Positions 20,094-31,361 of a DNA stretch of 64,000 nucleotides are shown piece by piece. Under the pieces are notes generated by a model. That model did not search any database. It was not told the origin of the DNA and saw nothing but the letters and a program-made list of their open reading frames with translations. The position numbers were made by a program, and so were the translations under genes. The number at the start of each line of letters is the position of its first letter. The first letter of the stretch is position 1. This stretch comes from Stenotrophomonas sp. HITSZ_GD (GTDB lineage Bacteria; Pseudomonadota; Gammaproteobacteria; Xanthomonadales; Xanthomonadaceae). The DNA lies in the NCBI RefSeq assembly GCF_029543105.1, contig NZ_JARQXB010000003.1, positions 124,001 to 188,000 of the forward strand, read 5' to 3'.

Positions 20094-20504
20094 ATGATCA
20101 TCGAAAGCATCATGAGCCGGGACGTGCATACCGTGCGCCCCGACCAGACCCTGCGCGAAGCCGCCGAGGCGATGCGCACGCTCAACATCGGCAGCTTGCC
20201 GGTGCGCGACAACGACCGCCTGGTCGGCATGCTGACCGACCGCGACATCGTGGTGCGCGCGGTCGCCGAAGGCGATATCGACACCCGCACCGTGCGCGAC
20301 GTGATGTCCCCGGCGGTGAAGTACTGCTATGCCAGCGACGACGTGCAGGACATCGCGCGCAACATGGCCAGCCTGGAAGTGCGCCGCCTGCCGGTGCTGG
20401 ATGGCGACAAGCGGCTGGTGGGGATCGTGTCGCTGGCCAACATGGTGCATTCCGAACCGTCGGCCGGTGCGGTGATGGCGCAGGGCGTGGCGACGCCGCA
20501 CTGA
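20094..20504 (+). CDS. Two-CBS-domain protein
   Basis: A 136-residue soluble protein consisting of a pair of CBS domains (about residues 1-60 and 70-125), beginning MIIESIMSRDVHTVRPDQTL. The repeats are clear: RDVHTVRPDQTLREAAEAM with VGMLTDRDIVVRA in the first, and VRDVMSPAVKY with LVGIVSLANMVH in the second. CBS pairs bind adenine nucleotides and act as energy or ionic sensors; a free-standing pair like this has no assignable enzyme partner. The ATG at 20094 follows AGAGGAGAT (20078-20086); an upstream in-frame start at 19989 has no such site. Confidence 0.88.
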   Translation: MIIESIMSRDVHTVRPDQTLREAAEAMRTLNIGSLPVRDNDRLVGMLTDRDIVVRAVAEGDIDTRTVRDVMSPAVKYCYASDDVQDIARNMASLEVRRLPVLDGDKRLVGIVSLANMVHSEPSAGAVMAQGVATPH

Positions 20505-20581
20505 GCCGCGCCTGCCTGGCAGGGGCGCACTACGCGTTGAACGCCGGCTGGCGCCTTGCACGGTGCCGGCCCGGCGCAGGG

Positions 20582-20610
20582 TTGCCACCGCAGGGGGTAG
20601 CCCGTAACAT
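20582..20610 (+). promoter_or_regulatory. Probable promoter of rimP-nusA-infB
   Basis: TTGCCA (-35, 20582-20587) matches five of six consensus bases and is followed after exactly 17 bases by TAACAT (-10, 20605-20610). Confidence 0.6.
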
Positions 20611-20777
20611 ACCGGGCTCTTGCGGAAAGCGTTTCAGGGTCGGCGCCATGGGCCTCCGACCGGGACCCGGCTTCCGTTGGCGGACCCCACCCGGCCCGGC
20701 AGGGCAGGCGCACTGGATCCGAAGTCGTGGCAGCCATGTTCCCGCTGCCGCGCCGGCCCCCGAGGCCGGGCACACTC

Positions 20778-20808
20778 GCAAGGGGCCCATGGGGCCCCTT
20801 GCTGTTTC
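20778..20808 (+). terminator. GC-rich hairpin in the rimP leader (possible attenuator)
   Basis: GCAAGGGGCCC (20778-20788) pairs perfectly with GGGCCCCTTGC (20792-20802) across a 3-nt loop, then TGTTTCC. The T-tract is poor, so it may be an attenuator or an RNA-processing signal rather than a full terminator. Confidence 0.45.
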
Positions 20809-20855
20809 CCGGGGCTGGATTTTGACCTGGCCCGTACCCATTACCGAGGGCAGCT

Positions 20856-21446
20856 GTGAGCGACAAGGCTACTGAAATCGCCGAACTGCTGGCACCCACC
20901 GTCCAGGCGCTGGGGCTGGAACTTCTGGGCGCCGAGTATCTGCCGGCGCCCGGAAGCGCGACATTGCGCCTGTACATCGACGTGCCGCTGGACGAGCAGC
21001 CCGAGCGCGTGGTCAACATCGACGATTGCGAGCGCGTGAGCCGCGAGGTGTCCGCGCAGCTCGACGTGGAGGACCCGATCAGCGGCAACTACACGCTGGA
21101 AGTGTCCTCGCCGGGCGTGGACCGCCCGCTGTTCACCCTGGCCCAGTTCGCCCGCCACGTGGGCGAGTCGGCCAAGGTGGGCCTGAAGCTGCCGCAGAAC
21201 AACCGCCGCCGCCTGCAGGGCGAGATCGTGCGGGTCGATGCGGACGCCGGGCAGGTGGAATTCGACGTCGAAGGCGCGCAGGTCGTGGTGACCTTCGACA
21301 ACATCGACAAGGCACGCATCGTGCCGGACTGGGTCGCCCTGGGGCTGGCCCCGCAGAAACCCAACAAGCCGGGCCCGAAGAAGGCGGGCCAGGGCACCAA
21401 GAAACCATCCAACGAGTCGGCGGCAAAGAAGCCGCGCGCGGAGTGA
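20856..21446 (+). CDS. rimP: Ribosome maturation factor RimP
   Basis: RimP assists 30S subunit assembly. The 196-residue product has the N-terminal alpha/beta domain with [20 protein letters not shown] and the central [15 protein letters not shown] motif, then the C-terminal SH3-like barrel. It ends in a lysine-, proline- and alanine-rich tail from about residue 165 that lengthens it beyond the 150-residue E. coli form. Start is GTG with GAGGG at 20846-20850. nusA begins 4 bases after the stop, matching the conserved rimP-nusA-infB operon. Confidence 0.94.
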   Translation: MSDKATEIAELLAPTVQALGLELLGAEYLPAPGSATLRLYIDVPLDEQPERVVNIDDCERVSREVSAQLDVEDPISGNYTLEVSSPGVDRPLFTLAQFARHVGESAKVGLKLPQNNRRRLQGEIVRVDADAGQVEFDVEGAQVVVTFDNIDKARIVPDWVALGLAPQKPNKPGPKKAGQGTKKPSNESAAKKPRAE

Positions 21447-21450
21447 CCAA

Positions 21451-22962
21451 ATGAGCAAGGAACTTTTGCTGGTAGTGGACGCGGTGGCCAATGAAAAAGG
21501 CGTGCCGCGTGAAGTGATCTTCGACGCGATCGAGGCCGCGCTGGCCTCGGCGGCGAAGAAGCGCTACCCCGACCAGGACGTGCTGACCCGCGTGTCGATC
21601 GACCACAAGGACGGCAGCTACGAGACCTACCGCCGCTGGGAAGTCGTCGCCGACGACGTCGTGATGGATTCGCCGGACCGGCAGATCCGCATGATGGATG
21701 CGGTGGACGAAGCCGACGGCGTGGAGATCGGCGACTTCATCGAAGAGCAGATCGAGAACCCGGATTTCGGCCGTATCGCCGCCCAGGCCGCCAAGCAGGT
21801 GATCGTGCAGCGCGTGCGCGAAGCCGAGCGCCAGCAGGTGGTGGACGCGTGGAAGGATCGCGTGGGCGAGCTGATCACCGGCGTGGTCAAGCGTGCCGAG
21901 CGCGGCAACATCTACGTCGACCTCGGCGGCAACGCCGAAGGCTTCATCCCCAAGGACAAGGGCATCCCGCGCGACGTGCTGCGCGCCGGCGACCGCGTGC
22001 GCGGCTACCTGGCCGAGGTGCGTTCGGAGCCCCGCGGCCCGCAGCTGTTCATCAGCCGCGCCGCGCCGGAATTCATGATCGAGCTGTTCAAGCTCGAGGT
22101 GCCGGAAGTCGGCCAGGGCCTGGTGGAAATCAAGGGCTGCGCCCGTGACCCGGGCGACCGCGCCAAGATCGCCGTCATCGCCCACGACGCGCGCACCGAT
22201 CCGATCGGCGCGTGCATCGGCATGCGCGGTTCGCGCGTGCAGGCCGTGTCCAACGAGCTCAACGGTGAGCGCGTGGACATCGTGCTGTGGAACGAGAACC
22301 CGGCCAACTTCGTCATCAACGCGATGGCGCCGGCCGAGGTGCAGTCGATCATCGTCGACGAAGAGAAGCACTCGATGGACCTGGCCGTGGCCGAGGACCG
22401 CCTGGCCCAGGCGATCGGCAAGGGTGGCCAGAATGTGCGCCTGGCCAGCCGCCTGACCGGCTGGCAGCTCAACGTGATGACCGCCGACCAGGTGCAGGCC
22501 AAGAGCGAGGCCGAGCAGGCCACCGCCCGCCAGCTGTTCATGGACAAGCTGGAAGTGGACGAGGAAATCGCCGGCATCCTGGTCGCCGAGGGCTTCAGCA
22601 CGGTCGAGGAAATCGCCTACGTGCCGGTGGGCGAGCTGCTGGCGGTGGAGGGCTTCGACGAGGACATCGTCGAGGAACTGCGCGCCCGCGCCCGCGACGC
22701 CCTGCTCAACGCCGCCCTGGCCGAGGAAGAGGGCCTGGACGAGCACCAGCCGGCCGAGGACCTGCTGGCGCTCAAGGGCATGGACGAGGCTACCGCCTAC
22801 GCCCTGGCCGCCCACGGCGTGCGCACCAGCGAGGACCTGTCCGACCTGGCCGCCGACGAGGTGGTCGATTTCGGCATCGAAGGGCTGACCGCCGAGCGCG
22901 CCGCCGCGCTGATCCTGGCGGCCCGCGCCGAGGAGATCGCCCGCTTGGAGCGCGGCGAATGA
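21451..22962 (+). CDS. nusA: Transcription termination/antitermination factor NusA
   Basis: NusA binds RNA polymerase and modulates pausing, termination and antitermination. The 503-residue protein has the N-terminal polymerase-binding domain (residues 1-125), an S1 domain beginning near ITGVVKRAERGNIYVDLGG, two KH domains (GACIGMRGSRVQAV and AQAIGKGGQNVRLAS), and two C-terminal acidic helical repeats (about 360-425 and 435-500), the layout of proteobacterial NusA. Located between rimP and infB as in E. coli. Confidence 0.96.
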   Translation: MSKELLLVVDAVANEKGVPREVIFDAIEAALASAAKKRYPDQDVLTRVSIDHKDGSYETYRRWEVVADDVVMDSPDRQIRMMDAVDEADGVEIGDFIEEQIENPDFGRIAAQAAKQVIVQRVREAERQQVVDAWKDRVGELITGVVKRAERGNIYVDLGGNAEGFIPKDKGIPRDVLRAGDRVRGYLAEVRSEPRGPQLFISRAAPEFMIELFKLEVPEVGQGLVEIKGCARDPGDRAKIAVIAHDARTDPIGACIGMRGSRVQAVSNELNGERVDIVLWNENPANFVINAMAPAEVQSIIVDEEKHSMDLAVAEDRLAQAIGKGGQNVRLASRLTGWQLNVMTADQVQAKSEAEQATARQLFMDKLEVDEEIAGILVAEGFSTVEEIAYVPVGELLAVEGFDEDIVEELRARARDALLNAALAEEEGLDEHQPAEDLLALKGMDEATAYALAAHGVRTSEDLSDLAADEVVDFGIEGLTAERAAALILAARAEEIARLERGE

Positions 22963-22978
22963 GCCGGCGATGAAACCC

Positions 22979-22997
22979 GCCCTGAGCCGCTCAGGGC
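22979..22997 (+). other. Hairpin between nusA and infB
   Basis: An 8-bp perfect stem (GCCCTGAG / CTCAGGGC, loop CCG) lies 17 bases after the nusA stop, followed by TTAGAAT. It lacks a T-tract, so it could be an mRNA-processing or stability element. Confidence 0.4.
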
Positions 22998-23057
22998 TTA
23001 GAATCTGCGCTTCCCTTGCTCTGGGCGAGGGGGCGCCAACCAGATCATAGGATCCGA

Positions 23058-25787
23058 ATGTCGCAGCAAACCACCATCCGCAAGCTTGCCGAACTGGTCA
23101 ATACGCCGGTCGAGAAACTGCTGGAACAGCTGGCCACGGCCGGTATGAAGTTCAGCGGTCCCGACCAGGTCGTGACCAGCACCGAGAAGATGAAGCTGCT
23201 CGGCTTCCTGCGTCGCACCCACGGCAAGTCCGAGGCGTCGGCCGAATCGGTGGGCGAAGCGCCGAAGAAGATCACCCTGAACCGGCGCAAGGTCGAGGAA
23301 GTGACGGTCAGCGCGGGCCGCAGCAAGACCACGGTCAACGTCGAAGTCCGCCAGAAGCGCACCTACGTGAAGGCGGCCGATGCCGAGGCGCCGGCGGCGC
23401 CGGTGGCCGCGCCCGTCGCCGCTGCCGCACCGGTGGCCGCGCCCCCGCGTCCCGCCGCGCCGTCCGGCCCGATCGATCCTGAGCGTGCCGAAATCCTGCG
23501 CAAGCTGGAGGAGTCGCGCGCGCGCAACCTGGCCGAGCAGCAGGCGCTGGCCGAGGTCGACCGCAAGCGGGCCGAGGAACTGGACCGCAAGCGCAAGGAA
23601 GAACAGGCCGAGCGCGACCGCGTGGAAGCCGAGCGCAAGGCCGCCGAGGCCGCCGCCCGTGCCGACAGCGCGGACGCGGCTTCCGCCGGCACCGCTGCCG
23701 CGCCCGCCCGCGCCGCCCGCCCGGCGCCGTCTTCGGCGCCGCGTGCGCCGCTGCCGCCGCGCGCGCCCGCGCCGCGTGCGGACGATCGCAACAACAACGC
23801 CGCGCGCCACAAGACCCGTGGCTCGCACGCCATGGTGGCGGGCGTGGAAGACGACGACGCGACCAAGCGCTTCGCCGGCCAGCTGCACCTGTCGGCCGCC
23901 GACCGCGCGCGCCGTTCCAACGTGCGCGGCAAGCCCAAGCCGACCGGCGGGCGCCGCGGCTTCGACAGCCCGCGTGGCGGTAGCAGCAGCGGCGGTGCGC
24001 ATGGCTTCGAACGCCCGACCGCCCCGGTCGTGCGCGAGATCGCCATCGGCGAGACCATCACCGTGGCCGACCTGGCGCAGAAGCTCGCGCTCAAGGGCGG
24101 CGACGTGGTGAAGGCGCTGTTCAAGATGGGCGTGATGGCCACCATCACCCAGAGCATCGACCACGACACCGCGGTGCTGATCACCGAAGAGCTCGGCCAC
24201 AAGGCCGTGCGCGCCGACAGCAACGACTTCGAGGACGCTCTCCTGGCGCACTCGGAGGAAGTGCAGGGCGAGGCGCGTCCGCGTCCGCCGGTGGTCACCA
24301 TCATGGGCCACGTCGACCACGGCAAGACCTCGCTGCTGGATTACATCCGCCGCACCAAGATCGCCTCGGGCGAAGCCGGCGGCATCACCCAGCACATCGG
24401 TGCGTACCACGTCGAAACCCCGAAGGGCGTCATCAGCTTCCTCGACACCCCGGGCCACGCCGCCTTCACCTCGATGCGTGCGCGCGGCGCCAAGCTGACC
24501 GACATCGTGGTGCTGGTCGTGGCTGCCGACGACGGCGTCATGCCGCAGACCAAGGAAGCCGTGCAGCACGCCAAGGCGGCCGGCGTGCCGCTGATCGTGG
24601 CGGTCAACAAGATGGACAAGTCCGACGCCGATCCGCTGCGCGTGAAGAACGAGCTGCTGAGCGAGGACGTGGTGGCCGAAGAGTTCGGTGGCGACACCCA
24701 GTTCGTCGAGGTCTCGGCCAAGACGGGCATGGGCATCGACACGCTGCTGGACGCCATCTCGCTGCAGGCCGAAGTGCTCGAGCTCAAGGCAGTGCCGGAA
24801 GGCCGCGCCAGCGGTACGGTCATCGAGTCCTCGTTGGACAAGGGCCGTGGCCCGGTCGCCACCGTGCTGGTCCAGCAGGGCCAGCTGAAGAAGGGCGATT
24901 ACCTGGTGTGCGGTATCCAGTACGGCCGCGTGCGTGCGCTGTTCGACGAAACCGGCAAGCAGCCGGATTCGGCCGGCCCGTCGATCCCGGTGCAGGTGCT
25001 CGGCCTGTCGGGCGTGCCGGATGCCGGCGACGACTTCGTCGTGGTCGAGGACGAGCGCCTGGCCAAGGACGTCGCGCAGCAGCGCGAAGCCAAGCGCCGC
25101 GAGACGCGCCTGGTCGCTTCGGCGGGCAACCGCATGGAAGACATCCTGGCCCAGATGGGCAAGGGCGAAGGCCAGCAGGTGCTGAACCTGGTGATCAAGG
25201 CCGACGTGCAGGGCTCGGTCGAGGCGCTGAAGCAGGCGCTGGTGGCGTTGTCCAACGACGACATCCGCATCAACGTGATCCACTCCGGCGTGGGCGGCAT
25301 CACCGAGTCGGACGCCAACTCGGCGGTCGCCTCGAAGGCCACGGTCATCGGCTTCAACGTGCGTGCCGACGCCTCGGCGCGCAAGATCATCGAAGCCAAC
25401 GGCGTGGACCTGCGCTACTTCTCGATCATCTATGACGTGATCGACCAGGTGAAGCAGGTCGCCTCGGGTCTGCTGGGCGTGGAGATTCGCGAGGAGATCA
25501 TCGGTATCGCCGAAGTCCGCGACGTGTTCCGCAGCTCCAAGTTCGGCGCCGTGGCCGGCTGCATGGTGGTCGAGGGCGTGGTCAAGCGCTCCAAGCCGAT
25601 CCGTGTGCTGCGCGACAGCGTGGTGGTGTTCGAGGGCGAACTGGAATCGCTGCGCCGCTTCAAGGAGAACGTCGAGGAAGTTCGCAACGGTACCGAATGC
25701 GGTATCGGCGTGAAGGCCTACAACGACGTCAAGGTGGGCGACCAGATCGAGTGCTTCGAGCGCATCGAAGTGCCGCGCACCCTGTAA
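23058..25787 (+). CDS. infB: Translation initiation factor IF-2
   Basis: IF-2 is the GTPase that recruits initiator tRNA to the ribosome. The 909-residue product begins [20 protein letters not shown] (first IF2_N domain). A long Ala/Pro/Arg/Glu-rich and coiled-coil linker spans roughly residues 100-310, and a second IF2_N domain precedes the G domain. GTPase motifs are GHVDHGKT at 417-424, DTPGHAAF and NKMDK. The C-terminal domains end in [13 protein letters not shown]. An in-frame ATG at 23016 is rejected because it lacks homology-like sequence; AGGA lies just before the chosen ATG. Confidence 0.97.
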   Translation: MSQQTTIRKLAELVNTPVEKLLEQLATAGMKFSGPDQVVTSTEKMKLLGFLRRTHGKSEASAESVGEAPKKITLNRRKVEEVTVSAGRSKTTVNVEVRQKRTYVKAADAEAPAAPVAAPVAAAAPVAAPPRPAAPSGPIDPERAEILRKLEESRARNLAEQQALAEVDRKRAEELDRKRKEEQAERDRVEAERKAAEAAARADSADAASAGTAAAPARAARPAPSSAPRAPLPPRAPAPRADDRNNNAARHKTRGSHAMVAGVEDDDATKRFAGQLHLSAADRARRSNVRGKPKPTGGRRGFDSPRGGSSSGGAHGFERPTAPVVREIAIGETITVADLAQKLALKGGDVVKALFKMGVMATITQSIDHDTAVLITEELGHKAVRADSNDFEDALLAHSEEVQGEARPRPPVVTIMGHVDHGKTSLLDYIRRTKIASGEAGGITQHIGAYHVETPKGVISFLDTPGHAAFTSMRARGAKLTDIVVLVVAADDGVMPQTKEAVQHAKAAGVPLIVAVNKMDKSDADPLRVKNELLSEDVVAEEFGGDTQFVEVSAKTGMGIDTLLDAISLQAEVLELKAVPEGRASGTVIESSLDKGRGPVATVLVQQGQLKKGDYLVCGIQYGRVRALFDETGKQPDSAGPSIPVQVLGLSGVPDAGDDFVVVEDERLAKDVAQQREAKRRETRLVASAGNRMEDILAQMGKGEGQQVLNLVIKADVQGSVEALKQALVALSNDDIRINVIHSGVGGITESDANSAVASKATVIGFNVRADASARKIIEANGVDLRYFSIIYDVIDQVKQVASGLLGVEIREEIIGIAEVRDVFRSSKFGAVAGCMVVEGVVKRSKPIRVLRDSVVVFEGELESLRRFKENVEEVRNGTECGIGVKAYNDVKVGDQIECFERIEVPRTL

Positions 25788-25869
25788 GACCTGTTCCGGG
25801 GCCTGCCACCGCGGGCCCCGGTTCCCCGTATCCGCCGTTCCCCCGCAATAGAAGAAGAATCCCAAGCAC

Positions 25870-26238
25870 GTGCCGACCAAGTCCTTCCATCGCACCGATC
25901 GCGTTTCCGCCCAGCTCCGCCGCGAGCTCGGCACCCTGGTGCATGTCGCCGTGCGCGAGCACGGGCTGCCGTCGGTGAGCGTTTCCGACGTGGAGGTCAC
26001 CCGCGACCTCGCGCATGCCAAGGTGTTCGTCACCGCGCTGCAGCCGGAGCGTTCGGCCGAGGCGATGAAGGGGCTCAAGGAACTGGCGCGCGAGCTGCGC
26101 ATGCAGCTGGCGCGTGCGATGAAGCTGCGGCATGTGCCGGAGCTGCACTTCCATTACGACGATTCGGTCGACCGCGGCGAGCGCATCGACAACCTGCTGC
26201 GCGACCTGCCGACGGCGCCGGCCGACGACGAGTCCTGA
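25870..26238 (+). CDS. rbfA: Ribosome-binding factor A
   Basis: RbfA is a KH-like cold-adaptation and 16S rRNA 5'-end maturation factor. The 122-residue product starts with GTG (VPTKSFHRTDRVSAQLRRELG) and contains the conserved HVPELHFHYDDSVDRGERID region near its C terminus. It sits 82 bases after infB in the usual infB-rbfA-truB order. A GC-rich 8-bp inverted repeat (25796-25803 / 25814-25821) precedes it. Confidence 0.94.
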   Translation: MPTKSFHRTDRVSAQLRRELGTLVHVAVREHGLPSVSVSDVEVTRDLAHAKVFVTALQPERSAEAMKGLKELARELRMQLARAMKLRHVPELHFHYDDSVDRGERIDNLLRDLPTAPADDES

Positions 26239-26257
26239 CGGCGCGATCCCCGCAGCA

Positions 26258-26315
26258 GCGGCTTCAGCCGCGACTGCACGGCCTGTCGGATTCCCGGGGT
26301 CGCGGCTGAAGCCGC
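26258..26315. repeat. REP-like inverted repeat between rbfA and truB
   Basis: A perfect 17-bp inverted repeat (GCGGCTTCAGCCGCGAC at 26258-26274 and its complement at 26299-26315) encloses a 24-nt loop and is followed by GCCTACA. The GCGGCTGAAGCCGC core with a CTAC/GTAG flank resembles the REP/SMAG-type repeats dispersed in Xanthomonadaceae; only one copy is in this window. Confidence 0.7.
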
Positions 26316-26363
26316 GCCTACAATCAGCGGGTTCGGCGCGCTTCCGGCACCCATGAGCATTCC

Positions 26364-27266
26364 ATGTCGAAGATCCCCTTCCGTCGCCTCGACGGCATCC
26401 TGCTGCTCGACAAGCCGGCCGGCCTGAGTTCCAACCAGGCGCTGCAGGCGGCGCGCCGGTTGCTGCGCGCGGAAAAGGGCGGCCATACCGGCGCGCTGGA
26501 CCCGCTGGCCACCGGCCTGTTGCCGCTGTGCTTCGGCGAGGCCACTAAGATCGCCGGCCTGCTGCTCGGCTCGGCCAAGGCTTACGACGCCGAGATCGTG
26601 CTGGGCGTCACGACCGACACAGACGATGCCGATGGCGTGCCGCTGCGCGAGCGCCCCGTTCCCGTGCTTGACGAGGCCGCCATCGCCACGGCCCTGGTCC
26701 CGCTGACCGGCCGCATCCGCCAGCGGGCGCCGATCTATTCGGCGCTCAAGCAAGGCGGCGAGCCGCTGTACGCCAAGGCCCGCCGCGGCGAGGCGATCGA
26801 GGCGCCGGAGCGCGAGGTGGAGGTCCACGCCGCCGAGATTCTCGGCCTGGACGGCCCGCGCTTGCGCTTGCGGGTGACCTGCGGGTCGGGCACCTATATC
26901 CGCAGCTTGGCCCGCGATCTGGGCGAGTCCCTGGGCTGCGGCGCGCATATCGCCGGCCTTCGCCGCCTGTGGGTGGAACCGTTCCGGGCACCGGCGATGT
27001 TCACGCTGGAGGCCCTGGAGGCCCGGCTGGCGGCCGGCGAGCCGGCCGAGGCGCTGCTGCTGCCGCTGGCGGCCGGGCTGGCCGATTATCCCCGCATCGA
27101 CCTGGCCGAAGCGCCGGCCCGCCGCTTCCGCATGGGCCAGCGCCTGCGCGACGCGGCGTTCCCGGCCGGCGAGGTGGTCGTCTTCGGGCCCGACGGCCAG
27201 CCCTCCGGCCTGGGCCGGGTGGACGCCGACGGCCTGCTGGCGCCGCAGCGCCTGTTCAACGCCTGA
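26364..27266 (+). CDS. truB: tRNA pseudouridine(55) synthase TruB
   Basis: TruB makes pseudouridine 55 in the T loop of tRNAs. The 300-residue protein has the family motifs [18 protein letters not shown] and [23 protein letters not shown], whose Asp at residue 46 is the catalytic nucleophile. [20 protein letters not shown] and [16 protein letters not shown] follow. A C-terminal PUA-like segment is present. It follows rbfA after the REP-like element. Confidence 0.96.
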   Translation: MSKIPFRRLDGILLLDKPAGLSSNQALQAARRLLRAEKGGHTGALDPLATGLLPLCFGEATKIAGLLLGSAKAYDAEIVLGVTTDTDDADGVPLRERPVPVLDEAAIATALVPLTGRIRQRAPIYSALKQGGEPLYAKARRGEAIEAPEREVEVHAAEILGLDGPRLRLRVTCGSGTYIRSLARDLGESLGCGAHIAGLRRLWVEPFRAPAMFTLEALEARLAAGEPAEALLLPLAAGLADYPRIDLAEAPARRFRMGQRLRDAAFPAGEVVVFGPDGQPSGLGRVDADGLLAPQRLFNA

Positions 27267-27288
27267 ATCCGGGCGCGCCGGGGCGACC

Positions 27289-27317
27289 TTGTCCGCGGCG
27301 GTCATGGCCGGTACAAT
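27289..27317 (+). promoter_or_regulatory. Probable promoter of rpsO
   Basis: TTGTCC (-35, 27289-27294) and TACAAT (-10, 27312-27317) are separated by 17 bases, about 115 bases upstream of the rpsO start. Confidence 0.6.
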
Positions 27318-27431
27318 TTCGCGGCCTTTTCAGGCACCTCGCGCTTCACGCGCAATCACCCGCAATCGGCGAGTCAGGCGGTGCGCCCCCTGCGCGTTCC
27401 TGCCGACCCCGCATCTACCAGAGAAAACATC

Positions 27432-27692
27432 ATGTCGATCGACACCCAGAAGGTCATTGAAGACAACAAGCGCAGCGCCGCCGACACCGGTTCGCCGGAA
27501 GTCCAGGTCGCCCTGCTGACCGCCCGCATCGAGCAGCTGACCGGCCACTTTAAGACCCACAAGAAGGATCACCACAGCCGCCGCGGCCTGCTGCAGATGG
27601 TCAACCGCCGCCGCAGCCTGCTCGACTACCTGAAGAAGAAGGACGGCGAGCGTTACAAGTCCCTGATCGAGAAGCTTGGCCTGCGCCGCTGA
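27432..27692 (+). CDS. rpsO: 30S ribosomal protein S15
   Basis: S15 is a primary binder of the central domain of 16S rRNA. The 86-residue helical protein shows [23 protein letters not shown] and [21 protein letters not shown], the family's rRNA-binding segments. The ATG at 27432 ([13 protein letters not shown]) is used rather than an in-frame start 51 bases upstream. It is followed directly by a terminator before pnp. Confidence 0.96.
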   Translation: MSIDTQKVIEDNKRSAADTGSPEVQVALLTARIEQLTGHFKTHKKDHHSRRGLLQMVNRRRSLLDYLKKKDGERYKSLIEKLGLRR

Positions 27693-27702
27693 TCGATCCC
27701 CC

Positions 27703-27736
27703 ACCGCGGCGCAGTGATGCGCCGCGGTTTCGTTTT
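27703..27736 (+). terminator. Terminator between rpsO and pnp
   Basis: A perfect 11-bp stem (ACCGCGGCGCA / TGCGCCGCGGT) with a GTGA loop is followed by TTCGTTTT. In enterics pnp is partly expressed by read-through of the rpsO terminator, and the spacing here allows the same. Confidence 0.88.
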
Positions 27737-27837
27737 GTGTGACCCCCCGCATTCCGGGCCGGACCGCCGGCCACCCATCCTTGGCAAGGGCCGAGGGTGG
27801 TCCATCCGAAGAAAGCTACATTCCCAAGGAAACCCCC

Positions 27838-29940
<2,103 letters not shown>

Positions 29941-29966
29941 TCGCTGGCTTCCCCTGACTTGCGAGA

Positions 29967-29992
29967 AAAGCGGGCTTCGGCCCGCTTTTTTT
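29967..29992 (+). terminator. Terminator after pnp
   Basis: A 9-bp stem (AAAGCGGGC / GCCCGCTTT) with a UUCG tetraloop runs into seven T residues (29986-29992). A textbook rho-independent terminator. Confidence 0.93.
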
Positions 29993-30048
29993 GTGGGTGC
30001 TTCTTTTGCAGGGCGCTGCTTGTGTAGGGGCGTCCTCGGCTTCGGCCC

Positions 30049-30202
30049 GTTGCCGGGGCAGGCGCTCAGGCGGGCGGCGCCCATGCCATGCCGGGGGACG
30101 CCAAAAACCGCATCCATGCGGGGCTCGTAGGGCGACATCCATGTCGCCCTACGCCCCCGCCATGGCATGGGCGCCGCCCGCCTGAGCGCCTGCCCCGGCA
30201 AC
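30049..30202. repeat. Large nested palindromic element
   Basis: Two 49-base arms (30049-30097 and 30154-30202) are inverted copies with a single mismatch; the outer 42 bp (30049-30090 / 30161-30202) are perfect. The 56-base interior holds two smaller palindromes: CCGCAT-CC-ATGCGG at 30108-30121 and a 12-bp stem GTAGGGCGACAT-CC-ATGTCGCCCTAC at 30127-30152. Both share a CATCCATG centre. It fills most of the intergenic region between pnp and the convergent DUF2272 gene. No coding frame is credible here. It looks like a composite REP-type or small non-autonomous mobile element. Confidence 0.85.
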
Positions 30203-30242
30203 TAGCGGTTGCGAGGACTGGGGCCTATCGCCGGAGCGCGCG

Positions 30243-31316
30243 CTACCGCGGTTTGATGGGAGTGTTCGGTTCTGCGGGCGTGGCCGGGGTCTGCTGCGGC
30301 ACCGGACGCGGTGGCACCACGCGCGGGAAGCCCGGCGGCATCGGTGTCTGTGTCGGGGTGGCCGGCGTCACCGTCGGCAGCGCCTGGGGCGGGGGCGCGA
30401 TCAGCAGCGCCGTGGGCCGCAGTTTCAGCAGCGCCGCCCAATCGCGGCGGTTGAGGTCGCACTGGGCCTCGCGCGCCGGGGAGCAATCCAGCGCGACACC
30501 CACGCCGTCCTCGCTGCCATCGCCCGTCGCCAACGGCTTGGGCAGCACCAGGCGGCCGGTGCGGTCCAGCGGCAGCTTGCGCATCATCACCGTGTTGAAC
30601 ACGTTGCCGCCGATCAGGTACAGCGTGCGGTCGCCGCCCACGTTCGCCGCGATCACGATGTCGCAATGCGAGGGCCAGCCCACGGCGCCCGTGCGTGACA
30701 GCGCCGCGCTCAGGCCGGCGAAGCCCACCACGTCGTCGCGCCCGCGCAGCAGGCACAACAGGTCGCCGGGCTCGGGCTTGGAGTTCTCCGGGTCGGTGAA
30801 GGTGTAGGCATCGCCGTCTTGCGCACGGTAGGCCGCGCGGATGTAGTCCAGGTGCCGCGCCGAAGCGTGGAAACCGGCCACGCCGGCGCGCGCCATTACC
30901 CAGGAGACGAACGCCGCCGACCACGGCGTGTCGATCAGGAACGCACGGCAATCCACCTCGCTCCAACGCGAGCCGTCCGGCGCCATGCAGCTACGCGCGC
31001 CCGGGCGGTCGCCTACCGAGGCCAGCAGCCCGGTGTCACGCCAGTACGCCGCGACCCGCATCCAGGCGGGCATGCCGACATAGGACAGCTCGCCACGCTC
31101 GGCTTCGGTAAGGCTGAGGCTGGCGACACGGCCCTGCGTATCGATGAAAGGCTGGTTCCAGGCGCGATGCTCGTTGCAGGCTGTGCGCACGATCGCCATG
31201 GCCGCGGGGCTCAATCCGTAACGTGGCGGCAGGTCGCAGATCTCGGCCGCCGCCGCGTGGCCGCAGGCCACCAGCAACAGCGCAAGAGCACAGCGGAACA
31301 GGGCGCGGTATTTCAT
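30243..31316 (-). CDS. DUF2272 domain protein, predicted secreted lipoprotein
   Basis: A 357-residue exported protein of the DUF2272 type. The N terminus has a basic start, a hydrophobic stretch and a possible lipobox LVAC with Cys at residue 18; cleavage after the later AAA is an alternative. The domain (about residues 75-290) includes DTPWSAAFVSWVMARAG and KPEPGDLLCLLRGRDD, an arrangement resembling CHAP/NlpC-like peptidoglycan amidase folds, with GWPSHCDIVIAA supplying a His-Cys pair. From about residue 305 the tail is a proline-rich low-complexity stretch, as in wall-spanning lipoproteins. A cell-wall role is an inference. Confidence 0.75.
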   Translation of the reverse strand: MKYRALFRCALALLLVACGHAAAAEICDLPPRYGLSPAAMAIVRTACNEHRAWNQPFIDTQGRVASLSLTEAERGELSYVGMPAWMRVAAYWRDTGLLASVGDRPGARSCMAPDGSRWSEVDCRAFLIDTPWSAAFVSWVMARAGVAGFHASARHLDYIRAAYRAQDGDAYTFTDPENSKPEPGDLLCLLRGRDDVVGFAGLSAALSRTGAVGWPSHCDIVIAANVGGDRTLYLIGGNVFNTVMMRKLPLDRTGRLVLPKPLATGDGSEDGVGVALDCSPAREAQCDLNRRDWAALLKLRPTALLIAPPPQALPTVTPATPTQTPMPPGFPRVVPPRPVPQQTPATPAEPNTPIKPR

Positions 31317-31361
31317 CGGCGAGTGAGCGGTCGGGACAACCGAACACTGCCAGAGCGCCGT

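Larger units (their letters stand above)
20505..20855 (+). other. CBS gene to rimP intergenic: long structured leader
   Basis: No credible gene is seen in these 351 bases. They hold the probable rimP promoter (20582-20610), a short inverted repeat GGTCGG/CCGACC at 20638-20661 and a perfect 11-bp hairpin at 20778-20802. The predicted rimP 5' leader is about 240 nt. Confidence 0.6.

Noticed and set aside
20537-20875. Plus-strand frame in the rimP leader
   Set aside because: No ribosome-binding site, Gly/Arg/Pro-rich translation, and it overlaps the promoter and leader hairpin.
22998-26102. 1034-codon minus-strand frame opposite infB
   Set aside because: Antisense shadow; infB is unambiguous.
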